A DNA stretch of 64,000 bases from Siphonodentalium dalli (GCA_032622095.1 CP136065.1:95365343-95429342), one strand, 5' to 3'. Shown: positions 47,531 through 59,628, numbered from the stretch's first letter. Numbers and translations are program-made. Notes: generated by a model not told the origin, from the sequence alone.

Positions 47531-48098
47531 AAATTATTAAAAACTGAATTTCTCACCACAATGCACGACTTCATAGTGGCAAATTTAAAACTTAGCGAGA
47601 ACTAGTACTTCTTAAATTTAATTATGAGTAAGGTATTTCGAATCTGCATTTTTTGTAGCATGTATATTTATGACTTGATTATTTTTTATCAGAATCATGT
47701 TCTAACTTATTGTATCACAGCGTGTCATGACAATTCATGTCCCAAAATTCTAAGTCTGTCTCCTTCATCATTTTGGAGAGGATGTGCCTGTTTCTTCCAC
47801 ATCTTGATTGACAGAGATGAAAGTAACATGCATATAAAAATGTTTTTTTAAATCGATATACATTTAAAACATAAGAATCGTGCATGCTAATAGAACATGC
47901 TTACACTCATAGAGATAATACTCCACCAGTTCAAAACCTCAAAACTTCTTGATGTTCTGACTGGAAACTTTATAACATTAAAAAAACAATGCAGGCAATA
48001 TATTTCTTAGTTATTACCTGTTCCGTAACTTTCTTAATGGTTTCAGCTCGAGATTGCATTATTGAGGTGACATTGGCGAATTAGCTTTGTGTCACTTA
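47531..48098. other. No recognised feature
   Basis: AT-rich intergenic sequence; the 75-codon frame at 47624-47851 has no recognisable motif. Confidence 0.3.
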
Positions 48099-48298
48099 CA
48101 GTAATGCTCTAAGTAATCGACTTCTTACACAGCAGAATTATGGGTAACTTTTCAGGATTTAGTCGGAAATATGGCTTGTTGCCATTCATCGGGGAGAGCT
48201 TTCCGATGAATGGCAACAAGCCATATTTCCGACTAAATCCTGAAAAGTTACCCATAATTCTGCTCTGGTTAAGAAGTCGATTACTTAGAGCGTTACTG
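48099..48298. mobile_element. CAGTAATGC hairpin MITE, copy 1
   Basis: Starts CAGTAATGCTCTAAGTAATC and ends with the complement CTCTAAGT-type sequence closing 'gcgttactg', flanked by TA on both sides. The arms ('ttatgggtaacttttcagga', 'cggaaatatggcttgttgcc') are almost perfectly complementary with a tiny loop near 48195. CAGT termini and a TA duplication fit a Tc1/mariner-type non-autonomous element. Confidence 0.9.
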
Positions 48299-48774
48299 TA
48301 CAATCATGGAACTTCTCCCAGGTAATCAATTCAATGTTTATTGCGATATAGGCTAAAAAAAGTCACAAATATTATGCAATATAAGCTGGGACCACCCCTA
48401 CTATGAGATATATTATTAATAATGGAACAAGTATCAACAAAGAAATTTATTTCCTGCATTGTTCGTCCAATGTTATTAAGTTCCCCAACAAAACATAAAC
48501 AAATCCCAGGTTTTGAACAGGTGGAAAATGATCTCTACGGGTGTAGCCAGACATGATCTAATATACTGGTAGCACCAAGTCGCATCTTGGATCATTAGCC
48601 ACTCTGTAATTATATATTGCTTAATAGATTTACATGATAATCCACATAAAATTGGTCACTGGACCAGCATCAATGATGATCTGATATATGCCAAAAAGTA
48701 TGCAAATTTTAATTAAGTGAAATATAATACCATGGCTGCAGAGTTAAACACAGTCGCCTTCTTGGCTTGTGTGT

Positions 48775-49567
48775 AGGCCTCAAAATATGGTGCTGGATAT
48801 TTGCAAAATTAAGTCCGGGTGAATTTAGTGACGCTACTCCATACAGCGGGCTAGTATTGCCAAATTAATCCTCTGGGGACCTCATTGTGCATGGCTTCAT
48901 CTGCTATGGGAGACCTAGACTCAGATTTAAGTTCCCAGATTGTGAATATTGTGATGTGCACCCATTGGACACCTCGATTATGCAATGTGTCGTCTGCCAA
49001 TTTGGGGATATAGAGAAACTACATGTGAACCAAAAAAGAACAAGAATCTTTGTGAAGAAGTTTCTAAAGAAACTAAAACAAAATTGATAATAAAGATACT
49101 TTCCAGAGGAGATGAGACCTATAAGCAGAATGAGGTGCACTGAGGGTGAATTTAGTGATGCTAGCCCACTCATTCTGCTTAGGCCTCATCTTATCTGGAA
49201 TGTATCTTTATTATCAACTTAACAAGTTTTTAGTTTCTTTAGAAACTTCTTTAGAAACTTCATTTCTCTGTTTTACTTTAATTTCTCTATATCCCCAAAT
49301 TGGCAGATGACACAATTATATAATGTATAAACGAGGTGCCCAATGGTTGAATATCACCATCTTCACCATCTGGGAGCTCCAATCTATGTCTATAGGTCTC
49401 CCATATCAGATGCATGATGTCAGGCCATGCAGAATATTGTTCACAGAGGATGAATTTGGTGATGCTATCCCACTGTGCGGGATCCCGTTGTGCGGGTATA
49501 GCGTCACTAAATTCACCCTCTTAGGGGACCTCATTCTGCAAATGCCCAGCACCATATCTTAAGACCT
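48775..49567. mobile_element. hAT-like hairpin MITE, long copy 4
   Basis: Outer ends 'cctcaaaatatggtgctgga' (48779) and 'cagcaccatatcttaagacc' (49548-49566) are inverted. Hairpins with the family words lie at 48810-48890, 49120-49185 and 49430-49540, one more than in other copies, so a nested or duplicated copy is likely. Similar GCTTGT words adjoin both ends, but the 8-bp repeat is not exact. Confidence 0.75.
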
Positions 49568-49814
49568 GCTTGTATGCATAATTGCTTTATATTGTTGAGT
49601 TTCATCATCAATTTACTTATATCACAATATGATGATTAGATTCAGTACCTCGAAAACGCTAGTCCAAGTTTCCTTTTTTTCACTAAAATCACCTGTAATA
49701 AAATATCACATTTGTGAAAGTTAAACCTGGTTTATTCCATAGAAAACATATTTGTTCTGAACTACACATGAGTTGTCAACTGATAGTAGTAATTTAATGT
49801 GAAAAATATATATA

Positions 49815-50510
49815 CCACTAGCCGATGAGCCCGACGTTGTCCGGGCTGTCCGGGCTATTCAAAAACCAAATTTCAAGTCGATAGCTCTACCCAGCCCGAC
49901 GTTGTCCGGGCTATTCAAAAACCAAATTTCAAGTCGATAGCTGTACCCGTTTCCGAGATCTGGTCTGCGCATGCGTGAAGCTGGCGTCGCACTGGCTCGG
50001 CGACCCGATAAAATTCGTATCTGGGGCAAGATACATTCACATACCAAATTTCAAGTCGATAGCTCCACCCGTTTCCGAGATCTCGTCTGCGCATGCGCGA
50101 AGCTGGCGTCGCACGGGCTCGGCGACCCGATAAAATTCATATCCGGGGCAAGATACATTCACATACCAAATTTCAAGTCGATAGCTCCACCCGTTTCCGA
50201 GATCTCGTCTGCGCATGCGCGAAGCTGGCGTCGCACGGGCTCGGCGACCCGATAAAATTCGTATCCGGGGCAAGATACATTCACATAGCAAATTTCAAGT
50301 CGATAGCTCCACCCGTTTCCGAGATCTCGTCTGCGCATGCGCGAAGCGGGTGCCGCACGGGCTCGCCAATATGACAACGTCCACCGCCTGGTCAAACTAC
50401 ACACACGTACCAAGTTTCGTCCCGATCGGTCGAGAATCGTAGATTTGTATAAATGACAAACATACAAACATACAAACATACAGACAGACAGAGGTCTTCA
50501 AAATATATAT
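49815..50510 (+). repeat. 122-bp tandem repeat element
   Basis: The word 'gcgaagctggcgtcgcac' and 'cccgtttccgagatct' recur with period 122 (e.g. 49971, 50093, 50215, then a partial). It is GC-richer than its surroundings. The 5' side repeats 'gcccgacgttgtccgggct' and the 3' side ends in a (CAAACATA)n/(CAGA)n tail near 50458-50490. Open frames of 84-106 codons on both strands track the period. It looks like a mobile repeat with internal minisatellite; class unknown. Confidence 0.85.
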
Positions 50511-51030
50511 GAGATAATGTTTACATAAATTCAAAGGATACAAACTCATTTGACTTCGCAAGTTTTGTAAGAGTTTGGTTCTTCTCTAGCTGTATAGACG
50601 TAAAGAAAAACAGATCAAATGTAAGGTTACTCTAAATTACACAGCATTTAACACAACAGTTAGATCATAATAAATCATGTTGACAGTAAGATATCACTAT
50701 TCCTGATAAATTTAGCATTTTCTTTTGTTTGTATGATAAAGAAAATTAAAACTGACAAAAACTTCCGTCATAAAAGATTGTCCTAAACCAGTATGATCCC
50801 TACCGATTTCAGTAGCTGGTTTACGTCGAAGGCCATTTGGACTACAAAACCAATGTTTTCTCTCTGATTCAGTGAATGTGGTGTGTTATTTGTTGATAGG
50901 TGACAGGCATCGCTTTCTCATTTAGAAAGAAACATATTTTCTAAACGATGCAATGCACAGAAATCTTTGCTTTCCCGAACACAACTTCACCAATTCAAGT
51001 TCTTTGGATATTTTGTGTCCGTATCAGTTA
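50511..51030. other. No recognised feature
   Basis: AT-rich intergenic DNA with no motif I can name. Confidence 0.3.
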
Positions 51031-51206
51031 TAGTAATGCTCTAAGTAATCGACTCTTTAACCACAGCAGACTTATGGGTAACTTTTCAGGATTTAGTCGG
51101 GGAGAGCTTTCCGATGAATGGCAACAAGCCATATTTCCTAATAAATCCTGAAAAGTTACCCATAATTCTGCTGTGGTTAAGAAGTTGATTACTTAGAGCA
51201 TTACTG
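51031..51206. mobile_element. CAGTAATGC hairpin MITE, copy 2
   Basis: Begins tagtaatgctctaagtaatc (first base changed) and ends 'agagcattactg', with TA on both sides. The arm centre lacks about 20 bases on the left side compared with copy 1, so the hairpin is asymmetric. Confidence 0.85.
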
Positions 51207-52737
51207 TATTTGTAAGATAATTTACTAATCTCCATCTAAATCTTCCAATATTGCTTGAACATATTTGTATAAAAATTTACATCTAACAATTTTTATGTTT
51301 TCACACATGGGATTATCTTAATACCTAGAAACTGTGTAAAAAGTTTCGGAAGTCCTGAACACATTTTAACAACAATCTGTATATATGTTTATTATTCTAA
51401 ACTGTATAACATACAGTGTTAAGAAATACAGAAATGTAACGTTGGGCCGGTCTTCTCCCAACACAATATACAATATACATAATATACAGTCCACACATTA
51501 CAGTAAACATGATGATATATGACAATGCAAAATATTTTATAACATCATAAAGGTACATATATGTGATTGGAAGGAGATCGGTCCGCCGATATGATTACAA
51601 CGCATGCGCCGGTTTGATAATTTTCAACAGAGAAGTTGGAAAAATGACTAATTATGGGGCAGATTCGTCCCCAACTATTACAGCGAGGAACTAAAGGGAG
51701 TAGTCCTCGTCCGACAATTTGGTCGGAACTTGGTCATGATGGTGGGGGTTCGGGGGCCCTCAGTATAATGATACGAGTAATTAGGAACATGTCTCGTTTA
51801 ACGTACGATTCACTATCAGAGAAGGAATCTCATATGTCGGGGAAATGTTGCTTTCTGAGATTGTCTTTTTATTTGCATATTTATAGCTCTGTGCTGTGAC
51901 ATTGGGTATGTTATATATCATTATTTGCTAAATCTTATGTTTTCAAGATTTTTATTTCTTATCATTTTGTTAGGATTTTTGTCCGCCAATGTTAATTTTG
52001 ACCACAAATGACAATATACTCAACAGTTAGTTTTATCATTACAGGCCAGATGCATGTTGGGCTGATATTTTGAAATTATTTTGAAATAAATGGTTTCTAA
52101 TAAAAAATCCTGTTCATTTGAATATCATTAGATGATGACAAAGAACATTACTTTCTCTGCTTTTATTACATAGAACTTCCAAAACAATTATTCCGTCTTT
52201 CAATTTGTAAGATCTCTGTCAATATAAATTATATTCCAACAGTGTAACTCACTAATTAAGTAATATATTTAGATATCTTTGTACATTATTTTACATACAG
52301 GAATTTTTTATCCCATGATTCAAACAATAGATGTTACTATTTTATTCGTTTACGAAAAGATCTATACACTGAATCAATTTTATATATCTGAAAAGTAGAG
52401 GTATAGGTTACATTATTTTTCAACTCACCAAGAAAAATACTCCATTTAAACTCAATTCCTCATCGTGCTATGTCTTTGTGGCTAAATTTTTTTTATACCC
52501 TAACCAAACAAACAAATAAATTTATATTCAACATTTCAGCATAATGATAGTCTTACTTGTGGTGTCTTCCATTCTTGTAACTGCATAATTGGTTTGTTAT
52601 TCTCACAGGAGACAAACAGATTGCAGGTAAAAATAACTAGATATGCCACCTCTTAGACTGACTCATTAAAAATCCACACTCGGATTTGATGCCATAAAAT
52701 TCCATTGATACATCTTCAATTCCAGAAAATAATGAGA
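51207..52737. other. Intergenic; possible unannotated promoter or exon at 51.6 kb
   Basis: Mostly AT-rich. Around 51575-51610 a less AT-rich patch with 'acgcatgcgccgg' (NRF1-like) precedes an 81-codon frame (51654-51899) whose sequence I do not recognise. A GT at 51905 could be a donor. Too weak for a gene call. Confidence 0.25.
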
Positions 52738-52741
52738 TTAA

Positions 52742-53019
52742 CCCTTCCATGACTGGAGTTTCCTAAATGTTTTGCAAAAACCCTGTGCCAATGCTTTCTC
52801 TTAAATATGTGAGTCTCCCATAGGGAGCCTCGCATATATAAGAGAATACATTGGCCTATTAACAATATTTATCTTGACCTGGTAATTAAGCCAGTGCATT
52901 CTCTTATATATGCGAGGCTCCCTATGGGAGACTCACATATATAAGAAAATGTACTGACACAGGATCTTTAATGCTGCACAAGCACAGCTCATGCCATGAA
53001 CCCCGTGCTCACGAAAGGG
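52742..53019. mobile_element. TTAA/CCCTTT hairpin MITE, 'ccatgactggag' type, copy 1
   Basis: CCCTTCCATGAC at the left and complement-type 'acgaaaggg' at the right, flanked by TTAA (52738-52741, 53020-53023). It holds two hairpins built on 'tgtgagtctcccatagggag' and 'ttctcttatatatgcgaggc' words. TTAA plus CCC termini suggest piggyBac-type mobilisation. Confidence 0.85.
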
Positions 53020-53065
53020 TTAATATGAGGTTCTGATGGTCAGATTTTGACTTTCGCGATACCTG

Positions 53066-53260
53066 TGCCATCTATACATAGAACGACACAAGTGTGTTAA
53101 TGGGTTTGTTGATATGGCATGAGTGTTATAGTGCGATAGAATGAGGGGTGAAGCCTCAAGTTCTATCCTTCCGTGATGGCACAAGTACAAGTGCTGTATC
53201 AACAAACCCATTAATACACAAGTACAAGTGCTGTATCAACAAACCCGTTAATACACATGT
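53066..53260. repeat. Inverted repeat with 37-bp tandem duplication
   Basis: 'tgtgttaatgggtttgttga' (53094) pairs with the complement at 53198-53220. The right arm 'agtacaagtgctgtatcaac...' is then duplicated in tandem to 53257 with one base change. Confidence 0.8.
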
Positions 53261-53834
53261 ACATGTAGTTCTGTATTTATTACACGTCACCAACCTGGAA
53301 TTTGTGCATTAAAAATTACAGACTTACAAGGTTTATTTAGGCACATTACTGTACATGGTTTGTTTTGTCATGTGTGATGATGCTTTTATTTTATAGTTCT
53401 GGTTTCATGGTTGAGGCGAATGTCATGTATGTCATTTGACGTCAACGAGATAAGTATTTACATTGTAAATATGGAATAGCAATAACACGTACTACTTATA
53501 CGAACAAGCGTGTAATATAAAAAATACTGAATGCTAGTTCATGTGTTTATCTTTTGCCTCAGGTAAGCTAAAAATTTGGTGTCAAATCAGTGCAGGGTTC
53601 TTTAACAAGTTGAGTTTTCTTTTATCCTAATAAGAATGTTCTTTTATTGTATATATATTTTATCAGCTATTTTATGTAACAGCGTCTATGAACACAACTC
53701 TGTTTTGAAACAAGCGCTCTACAAATGTTAATGTTAAAATGTTAATAATAATGTACGAACTGATTCTTCATTATTACTAAATTATCATTTTCTTTTATTA
53801 CGCTTATTCCTTGTCTTTTAGCATCATTTCATAT
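53261..53834. other. No recognised feature
   Basis: AT-rich intergenic DNA; nothing recognised. Confidence 0.3.
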
Positions 53835-53838
53835 TTAA

Positions 53839-54072
53839 CCCTTTGAGTGCCAGGGGCCGATCTAATCGGCCCAAAACCTACACAATAAGTCTGTTAAAGA
53901 ATATAATAAAATATATTAAAATTGTAAAAAAAAAAAAAAAAAAAAAAAAATGGTTAGGCCAATGCATTCTCTTATATATGCGAGGCGACCTATGGTCGAC
54001 TCGCATATATAAGAGAATGCATTGGCACAGGGTATATGGGTTGATACAAAAATCGACCTGGCACTCAAAGGG
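53839..54072. mobile_element. Chimeric TTAA hairpin MITE with 25-base A-run
   Basis: Ends CCCTTTGAGTGCCAGG and complement, with TTAA at 53835-53838 and 54073-54076. The right subterminal part (gggttgatacaaaaatcg) belongs to the 59629 type, but the core hairpin (gcattctcttatatatgcga) is of the 52742 type. An A25 run at 53926-53950 lies left of the core. Confidence 0.85.
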
Positions 54073-54076
54073 TTAA

Positions 54077-54390
54077 GTCTGATCATTTTTAATTCACTTT
54101 ATAATATGTTGCTATTACATGTTCTCGGTTTTCCCTCAGAAAAAATGTTGAGATAATAAGTTCAACAAACGTAACTGGTTGGTCGCCATTGTTTTAGTTT
54201 ACACAAGACTTTTATGATGGCTCCTTAAATTAATTCCGGTGGGATGAGATAGCAGTCCCGTGTGGTGTGGAATAGGAACAGGAACATATCACCTATAGCT
54301 AACTATCTCAGACTGCCTGTGCTAAAATGTGTAGGCCGGGGTTGGGAGAAATATGTTTCCACAACATGAGAAGACATCCAAAATAACTTA
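54077..54390. other. No recognised feature
   Basis: Contains a one-armed trace of the 47281 family at 54146; otherwise nothing. Confidence 0.3.
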
Positions 54391-54674
54391 CAGTAATGCT
54401 CTAAGTAATCGACTCCTTAACCACAGAAGAATTATGGGTATCTTTTCAGGATTTAGTCAGAAATATGGCTTGTTGCCATTCATCGGAAAGCTCTCAGAAG
54501 AATTATGGGTATCTTTTCAGGATTTAGTCAGAAATATGGCTTGTTGCCATTCATCGGAAAGCTCTCAGGGAGAGCTTTCCGATGAATGGCAACAAGCCAT
54601 ATTTCCGACTAAATCCTGAAAAGATACCCATAATTATTCTGTGGTTAAGGAGTCGATTACTTGGAGCATTACTG
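54391..54674. mobile_element. CAGTAATGC hairpin MITE, copy 3, with duplicated arm segment
   Basis: Terminal CAGTAATGCTCTAAG and complement, TA flanks. The left arm contains a 68-base segment (agaattatgggtatctttt... to ...ggaaagctctc) twice in tandem (about 54426-54494 and 54498-54566), whereas the right arm has it once. So the copy is longer (284 bp) than its relatives. Confidence 0.9.
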
Positions 54675-55170
54675 TATATGGGGGGAATCTCATAAAGGAC
54701 ACTTTATCACCGTAAAATATTCCATTGGAATGCATGCAGGATTCATATACGTTCTAATATCCAATGGGCAATAACAGTCCCATATTAGGCACTAATTGTA
54801 CTATTACGTCCAAATACACAAAGAAAACCTGTCCCGCCCATGACTCTTATTTGTACCCACTGAATGATGTTTCAAACAGCCCGACAGCCTTTTACCAGCC
54901 TGAATGCCCAGCGTGGATTGGGCTTGCCTGATACAAGGATCTGAATTAATACTAGTACACAACACAAATTGTATCATAATTTTAAATCTGTTATCGAGCT
55001 AGTTGAAGATGACGTATAGACACAAATCATTTTTTTGCACCATCAGCAACTCATAAATTAACTTTTTGGCAGGTAAAATGACATTTATGTCGCCATATGG
55101 TTGGCAGGTGGAACTAAATTGATGTCACTTACATATAGTTATAGGGTAATATTATGTTACGGTGTACTTA
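54675..55170. other. No recognised feature
   Basis: Intergenic, no motif recognised. Confidence 0.3.
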
Positions 55171-55382
55171 CAGTAATGCCATAATTAATCGACTCCATAA
55201 CCACAGCAGAATTATGGGTAATTTTTCAGGATTTAGTCGGAAATATGGCTTGTTGCCATTCATCGGAAAGCTCTCGCCGAGAGCTTTCCGATGAATGGCA
55301 ACAATCCATATTTCTGACTAAATCCTGAAAAATTACCCATAATCTGCTGTGGTTATGGAGTCGATTAATTAGGGCATTACTG
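55171..55382. mobile_element. CAGTAATGC hairpin MITE, copy 4
   Basis: CAGTAATGCCATAATTAATC left terminus, complement right terminus, TA on both sides; nearly perfect hairpin with the family arm words around a GCCG-type loop at 55275. Confidence 0.9.
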
Positions 55383-55623
55383 TAACTTTTAAAAAATCTT
55401 TTCTTGAATATAATGTGGATGGATATTATTTTTATTATTTACATTGATTTGTGCTTTTAATTATGTTGTTTGTATGATTTATTTGTTACAATATGTGATG
55501 GCTACAATATTATTAAGTTTATTTACAATAATATATTCACCCATTGATATGACATATACACCCAGCAAAGGGTTAAATATTCTCGCTTTAATCCTTTCTT
55601 TACTGAATACTCACTGACAAGTA

Positions 55624-55789
55624 CAGCAATGCCCTAAATAATCGACTCCTTAACCACAGCAGAATTATAGGTAATTTTCTCACTAAAAGCTTTCCGATGA
55701 ATGGCAATAAGCCATATTTCCAAGTAAATCCTGAAAAATTACCCATAATTCTGCTGTCTTTAAGGAGTCGATTATTTAGGGCATTACTG
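55624..55789. mobile_element. CAGTAATGC hairpin MITE, copy 5
   Basis: cagcaatgccctaaataatc at left, 'gggcattactg' at right, TA flanks. The left arm has lost about 40 bases relative to the right arm. Confidence 0.9.
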
Positions 55790-55887
55790 TAGTTCCTGCC
55801 AATGTATACTGTTATAACTGATGGGAGAATTCGTTCAGTAAACGAAAGAGTTAAGATGCTTGTTGTGTTCTGTCTATGTAACATTAA

Positions 55888-56094
55888 CCCTTCCATGACC
55901 GCAGCTTCTTGAAATTTTGCAAAAACCATGCGCAAAAGTGTTCTCTTAATATGTGAGTCTCTCATAGGGAACCTTGCATATATAAGAGAATGTATTGGCC
56001 TAACAACATTTGCATTGACCTCGTAAACCAGTATATTCTCTTATATATGCGTGGCTCCCTATGCTGCACCAGCGCAGCTCCCATCATGAAAGGA
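55888..56094. mobile_element. TTAA/CCCTTT hairpin MITE, copy 2
   Basis: CCCTTCCATGACCGCAGC left end and 'catgaaagga' right end, flanked by TTAA (55884-55887, 56095-56098). Same core hairpin words as 52742, with a deletion after 'gtggctccctatg'. Confidence 0.85.
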
Positions 56095-57160
56095 TTAATG
56101 GTGTATTCAGGCTTCGAGGCTAATTTTTTGACAGCTTAATGTGAGTCGGACAGGGTGAAATAAAGCTTATATTGACTTGAGTTATTCTTGATGATTTGCC
56201 TGTTATTAGCCAGGTTTAGATTGAGAACTTCCAACTTAATATGTCAGTCACTAATCAGGTTCAGCCAATCGTACATGTAACTTGTAACGTGTGTTACTAT
56301 TGTATTGCTTTGTAGATGAATCAGGCGAAAAAATTTAAGTCACTTGAGTTCATGGTGCCAAACCTACACTTATTTGTAGATATCGGCCAACATCGATTCA
56401 ATAAAAAATAAGATATGTAAACCGCCGCCTGCACAGTGTTTATCAGATCATTCATTTGGTTATCAGATGATTGGAATATTCCTCTTGGCTACAAGTTTTG
56501 TATGCTACACATTGGGCAAAACATTTCTAAATGGTCTGACCATGTACGTGTAGATGTAATGGCCACTTCACTAGCATTGCCAATGGCAACACACATTACA
56601 AGTTACTGTGGCTGAAATTGGCTACTGTAAGCTACCTACAGTCAAATGATTGAGTCATGTCACAGCACATGCATAATCTGGCCTCTGGAAACTGACAGTT
56701 TGAAGTTCTGAATCTAAACTTGTCTATTTATCCAATCCACCATAAGGGCTACTTGCAATAGGTTACTCTGTGTCCAAGTAAATCATTTATGCATGCACAT
56801 CTATTAATTTTAGTGAACAATTATAACATGTACAAATCTTTGAGTCTGCACTTGTAGTAATATTTTTCCGTTTTTGATTTGGAAAGCTAATACCAGTTTT
56901 ATCTAGAGTTTATTATATAATTATCTTAGAGGTTGTAATATATCTAGGGGATATATCATGGAACACGGGCATATGTACCGATGACAGTGCATGCATGATC
57001 TCAGTCTAAATGCACCAACTCTTACTTTCTCTTTCACTTCGCCCTCGAGGCCGTGTCGACGTTGAGTAAACCACGGGCGATCTCTCTTTCCCCGACTTAA
57101 GATAATGTCTCAATCTAATACCACAAAAAGTTACAAAAAAGCCATTGAGTAATACATGTA
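56095..57160. other. No recognised feature
   Basis: About 1 kb of intergenic sequence without repeats or frames I recognise. Confidence 0.35.
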
Positions 57161-57374
57161 CATGTAATGCCCTAATTAATCGACTGCTTAACCACAGCAG
57201 AATTATGGGTAACTTTTCAGGATTTAGTCGGAAATATGGCTTGTCGCCATTCATCGGAAAGCTCTCGGGGAGAGCTTTCCGATGAATGTCAACAAGCCAT
57301 ATTTCCGACTAAATCCTGAAAAGTTACCCATAATTCTGCTGTGGTTAAGCAGTCGATTAATTAAGGCATTACTG
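57161..57374. mobile_element. CAGTAATGC hairpin MITE, copy 6
   Basis: 'catgtaatgccctaattaat' left (one-base insertion in the terminus) and 'ttaaggcattactg' right, TA flanks. Full-length hairpin with almost perfect arms. Confidence 0.9.
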
Positions 57375-57615
57375 TACATGTATGTTATTTTCATTATAAC
57401 ATATTATCAGTCAAAAATACCACACTTATTGTGTTTTATTTTTGTTATTATTTCGTCTTAAGTCAAAGGTTTCAAACAAATGAATTAAACCTTGCCACTC
57501 TACTCCAGAAACGGGCGTATTATGCCACACCCAGACGGCGTGCGCTTGTTAAAACATATTGAGTTATTCACACCTGGACCTCTTGGTGCATCACTTCAAT
57601 TGAAGAATAATTTAA

Positions 57616-57877
57616 CCCTTCCATGACTGGAGCTTCTTGAAATTTTGCAAACACATTGTGCCAAGCATTTTCTAATATATGCGAGTCTTCCATAGCAAAC
57701 CTCGCATATATAAGAGAATACATTGGCCTAAAAATATTTACCTTGACCTTGTGAGCCAGTGCACAGTTTCTCTTATATATGCAAGGCTTCCTATATATGG
57801 GAGACTTGCATATATAAGAGAATGCACTGGCATAGGATCTTTAATGCTGCACCAGCGCAGCTCCCGTCATGATAGGG
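57616..57877. mobile_element. TTAA/CCCTTT hairpin MITE, copy 3
   Basis: CCCTTCCATGACTGGAGC left end and 'catgataggg' right end, flanked by TTAA (57612-57615, 57878-57881). Two internal hairpins share 'atatatgcgagtcttccata'-type words. Confidence 0.85.
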
Positions 57878-58002
57878 TTAATAATTTATTTCATAAAGTG
57901 TAAATATGTCGGTATAATCTAAAAAAAATTAACAATTATAATACAACCTGGGGTATGGTAAAACAAATAATATCTACAAGCAACAAGATATACATTAATG
58001 AA

Positions 58003-58195
58003 GAAATGTTCAGATAATTAATTCAACAAACGACCCATATGTTGTTTGTTGAACTTGTTATCTAAACATTTCCCTCAATAAATAGGGCTCCTTTTGCACT
58101 TTTAATTATCTGTCATCTGCTTAATATTCCTCCAAATGAATAATAGACCATTCCGATGTACACTCTTTAACTGAATGGGAGAATCCATTTATTAT
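58003..58195. repeat. Hairpin-led dispersed repeat (copy 2)
   Basis: Arms 'aaatgttcagataattaatt' (58003) and complement ending 58071, then a tail with 'atagaccattccgatgtac' and 'ctgaatgggagaa', paralleling 47281-47530. Confidence 0.75.
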
Positions 58196-58576
58196 AGAAA
58201 GGGTAATTATTTTTTGCCACTTCTGCACTAAAATGGTCAAAGAAAATATAGTTGCATACTAGTAGTCTTTGTGCCCATTCCTTCAATATAGACATCTTTA
58301 TGCACGATTTATAGTACTTTTAATAAGCAAAATTAGCATTTAATGCACATCCATTCGTTTATTTTTATGAAACACAGAAAAATACAGAAGACATTCAATA
58401 AAAGATGTTGTATTGTCCTTGAATGATACAAACCGATTACATCAACAACGTCGTTGGTGACATCATCTTTAACAGAACATTTCTTAATGTCTATATAAAG
58501 CACATGTTTTCTCAATTAACTAAAATAATATCGACCTAAATTTCAGTTTGTATTACAAGCTACAATCTACATGCAT

Positions 58577-58680
58577 GTTAACTTTATTGCATGTGTTTGT
58601 TGTGTCGTGAGAGGTAAAACTCGAACCTCCAGTTCTTGTTTTACTATCGCGTCACAACAAACTCGTGCAATAACGTTAAC
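58577..58680. repeat. 104-bp imperfect palindrome
   Basis: 'gttaactttattgcatgtgt' and 'ttgttgtg' pair with 'cacaacaa' and 'actcgtgcaataacgttaac'. The inside arms 'gaggtaaaac' and 'gttttactatcgc' pair loosely. Confidence 0.75.
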
Positions 58681-58796
58681 CAGTTCACACACTTGTTTTG
58701 TTCTATCTATTAGTGCATCCCTTTTATGTTACAGACACCTTTGAGGATGATTAACAATATTGTAAATAATCAATAATTATTGGCGTATCTGTTTAA

Positions 58797-59004
58797 CCAT
58801 TTCAGTGCTAAGACCGATTTTTGTATCAACCCATATTACCTTGATCATTTTTCAAATTTATTGATTATAATAATGTGAATCATTGATGGAAAGAGCTCTA
58901 AGAGCTCTTTCCATCAATGTATCACATTATTATAATCAATAAATTTTGAAAAATGATCAAGGAAATATGGGTTGATACAAAAATCAGACTTGGCACTGAA
59001 AGGG
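58797..59004. mobile_element. TTAA/CCCTTT hairpin MITE, 'agtgccaagtc' type, copy 1
   Basis: Left end 'catttcagtgctaagacc' (decayed), right end 'ggcactgaaaggg', flanked by TTAA (58793-58796, 59005-59008). Arms 'tgtatcaacccatatt' and 'ttgatcatttttcaaattta' pair with their complements around 'agagctctaagagctct'. Confidence 0.9.
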
Positions 59005-59624
59005 TTAATAACAACATCTTTGAGCATGATTAGCATTACTGTAAATAATCAATAATAGTTAGAGGATAATGAATATTTCATTATTTCTTCATTCCCCAAG
59101 AGACAGCCTTCTGAGAAGAAAACTTGGGTGGTCACTAATTAATAATAGATTTTTAATTAGCAGCCAAACATGTAGATACATGACAGGTACAGAGTTAATT
59201 GAGTTCCACCCAAAGGCTGTTTGCTCTGAGTGGAACTACAGTAGCTAAAGGTTTGGATTCTAGCTGTGTATGGATAAGATGATTTCTGGCTGATAAATGT
59301 AGGTAAGTAGATTAGTCTATTAGCCTATATTATAAAAATATCCTGTATGATTTGACACCAATAAATCAAAATTTCCTGAGCCTATTTTCCGCATAGTACA
59401 GGCAAAAGAACATGAAAAATACTTGCTATCACAAGCCTTCTAAACTGATATATTGAGTGATAATATATATTTTTTGATTAATTAGTCCACTTACTGTTTG
59501 TAAGAGATAGATATATATATACATATAATGAATTAATTTATAAATAATTAGTTTATAAAGACTGCTTGTGATCACCATCATTCATTTCACATAGGCTTCA
59601 TGAAAATCGACCATAAGTAATACT
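59005..59624. other. No recognised feature
   Basis: AT-rich intergenic DNA; nothing recognised beyond a short inverted pair (gttccac...gtggaac) near 59200. Confidence 0.3.
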
Positions 59625-59628
59625 TTAA

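Noticed and set aside
49820-49860. Hammerhead-ribozyme-like 'ccgatgag...' word
   Set aside because: The conserved CUGAUGA and GAAA core is not complete and the stems do not close.
49859-50479. Frames with MREAGVARARRPDKI repeats, both strands
   Set aside because: The 122-bp period is not a multiple of three, so the same peptides appear in successive frames; repeat artefact.
58600-58640. tRNA-like B box (complement of ctcgaacctcc)
   Set aside because: No A box or cloverleaf can be drawn around it; it lies within a 104-bp palindrome.
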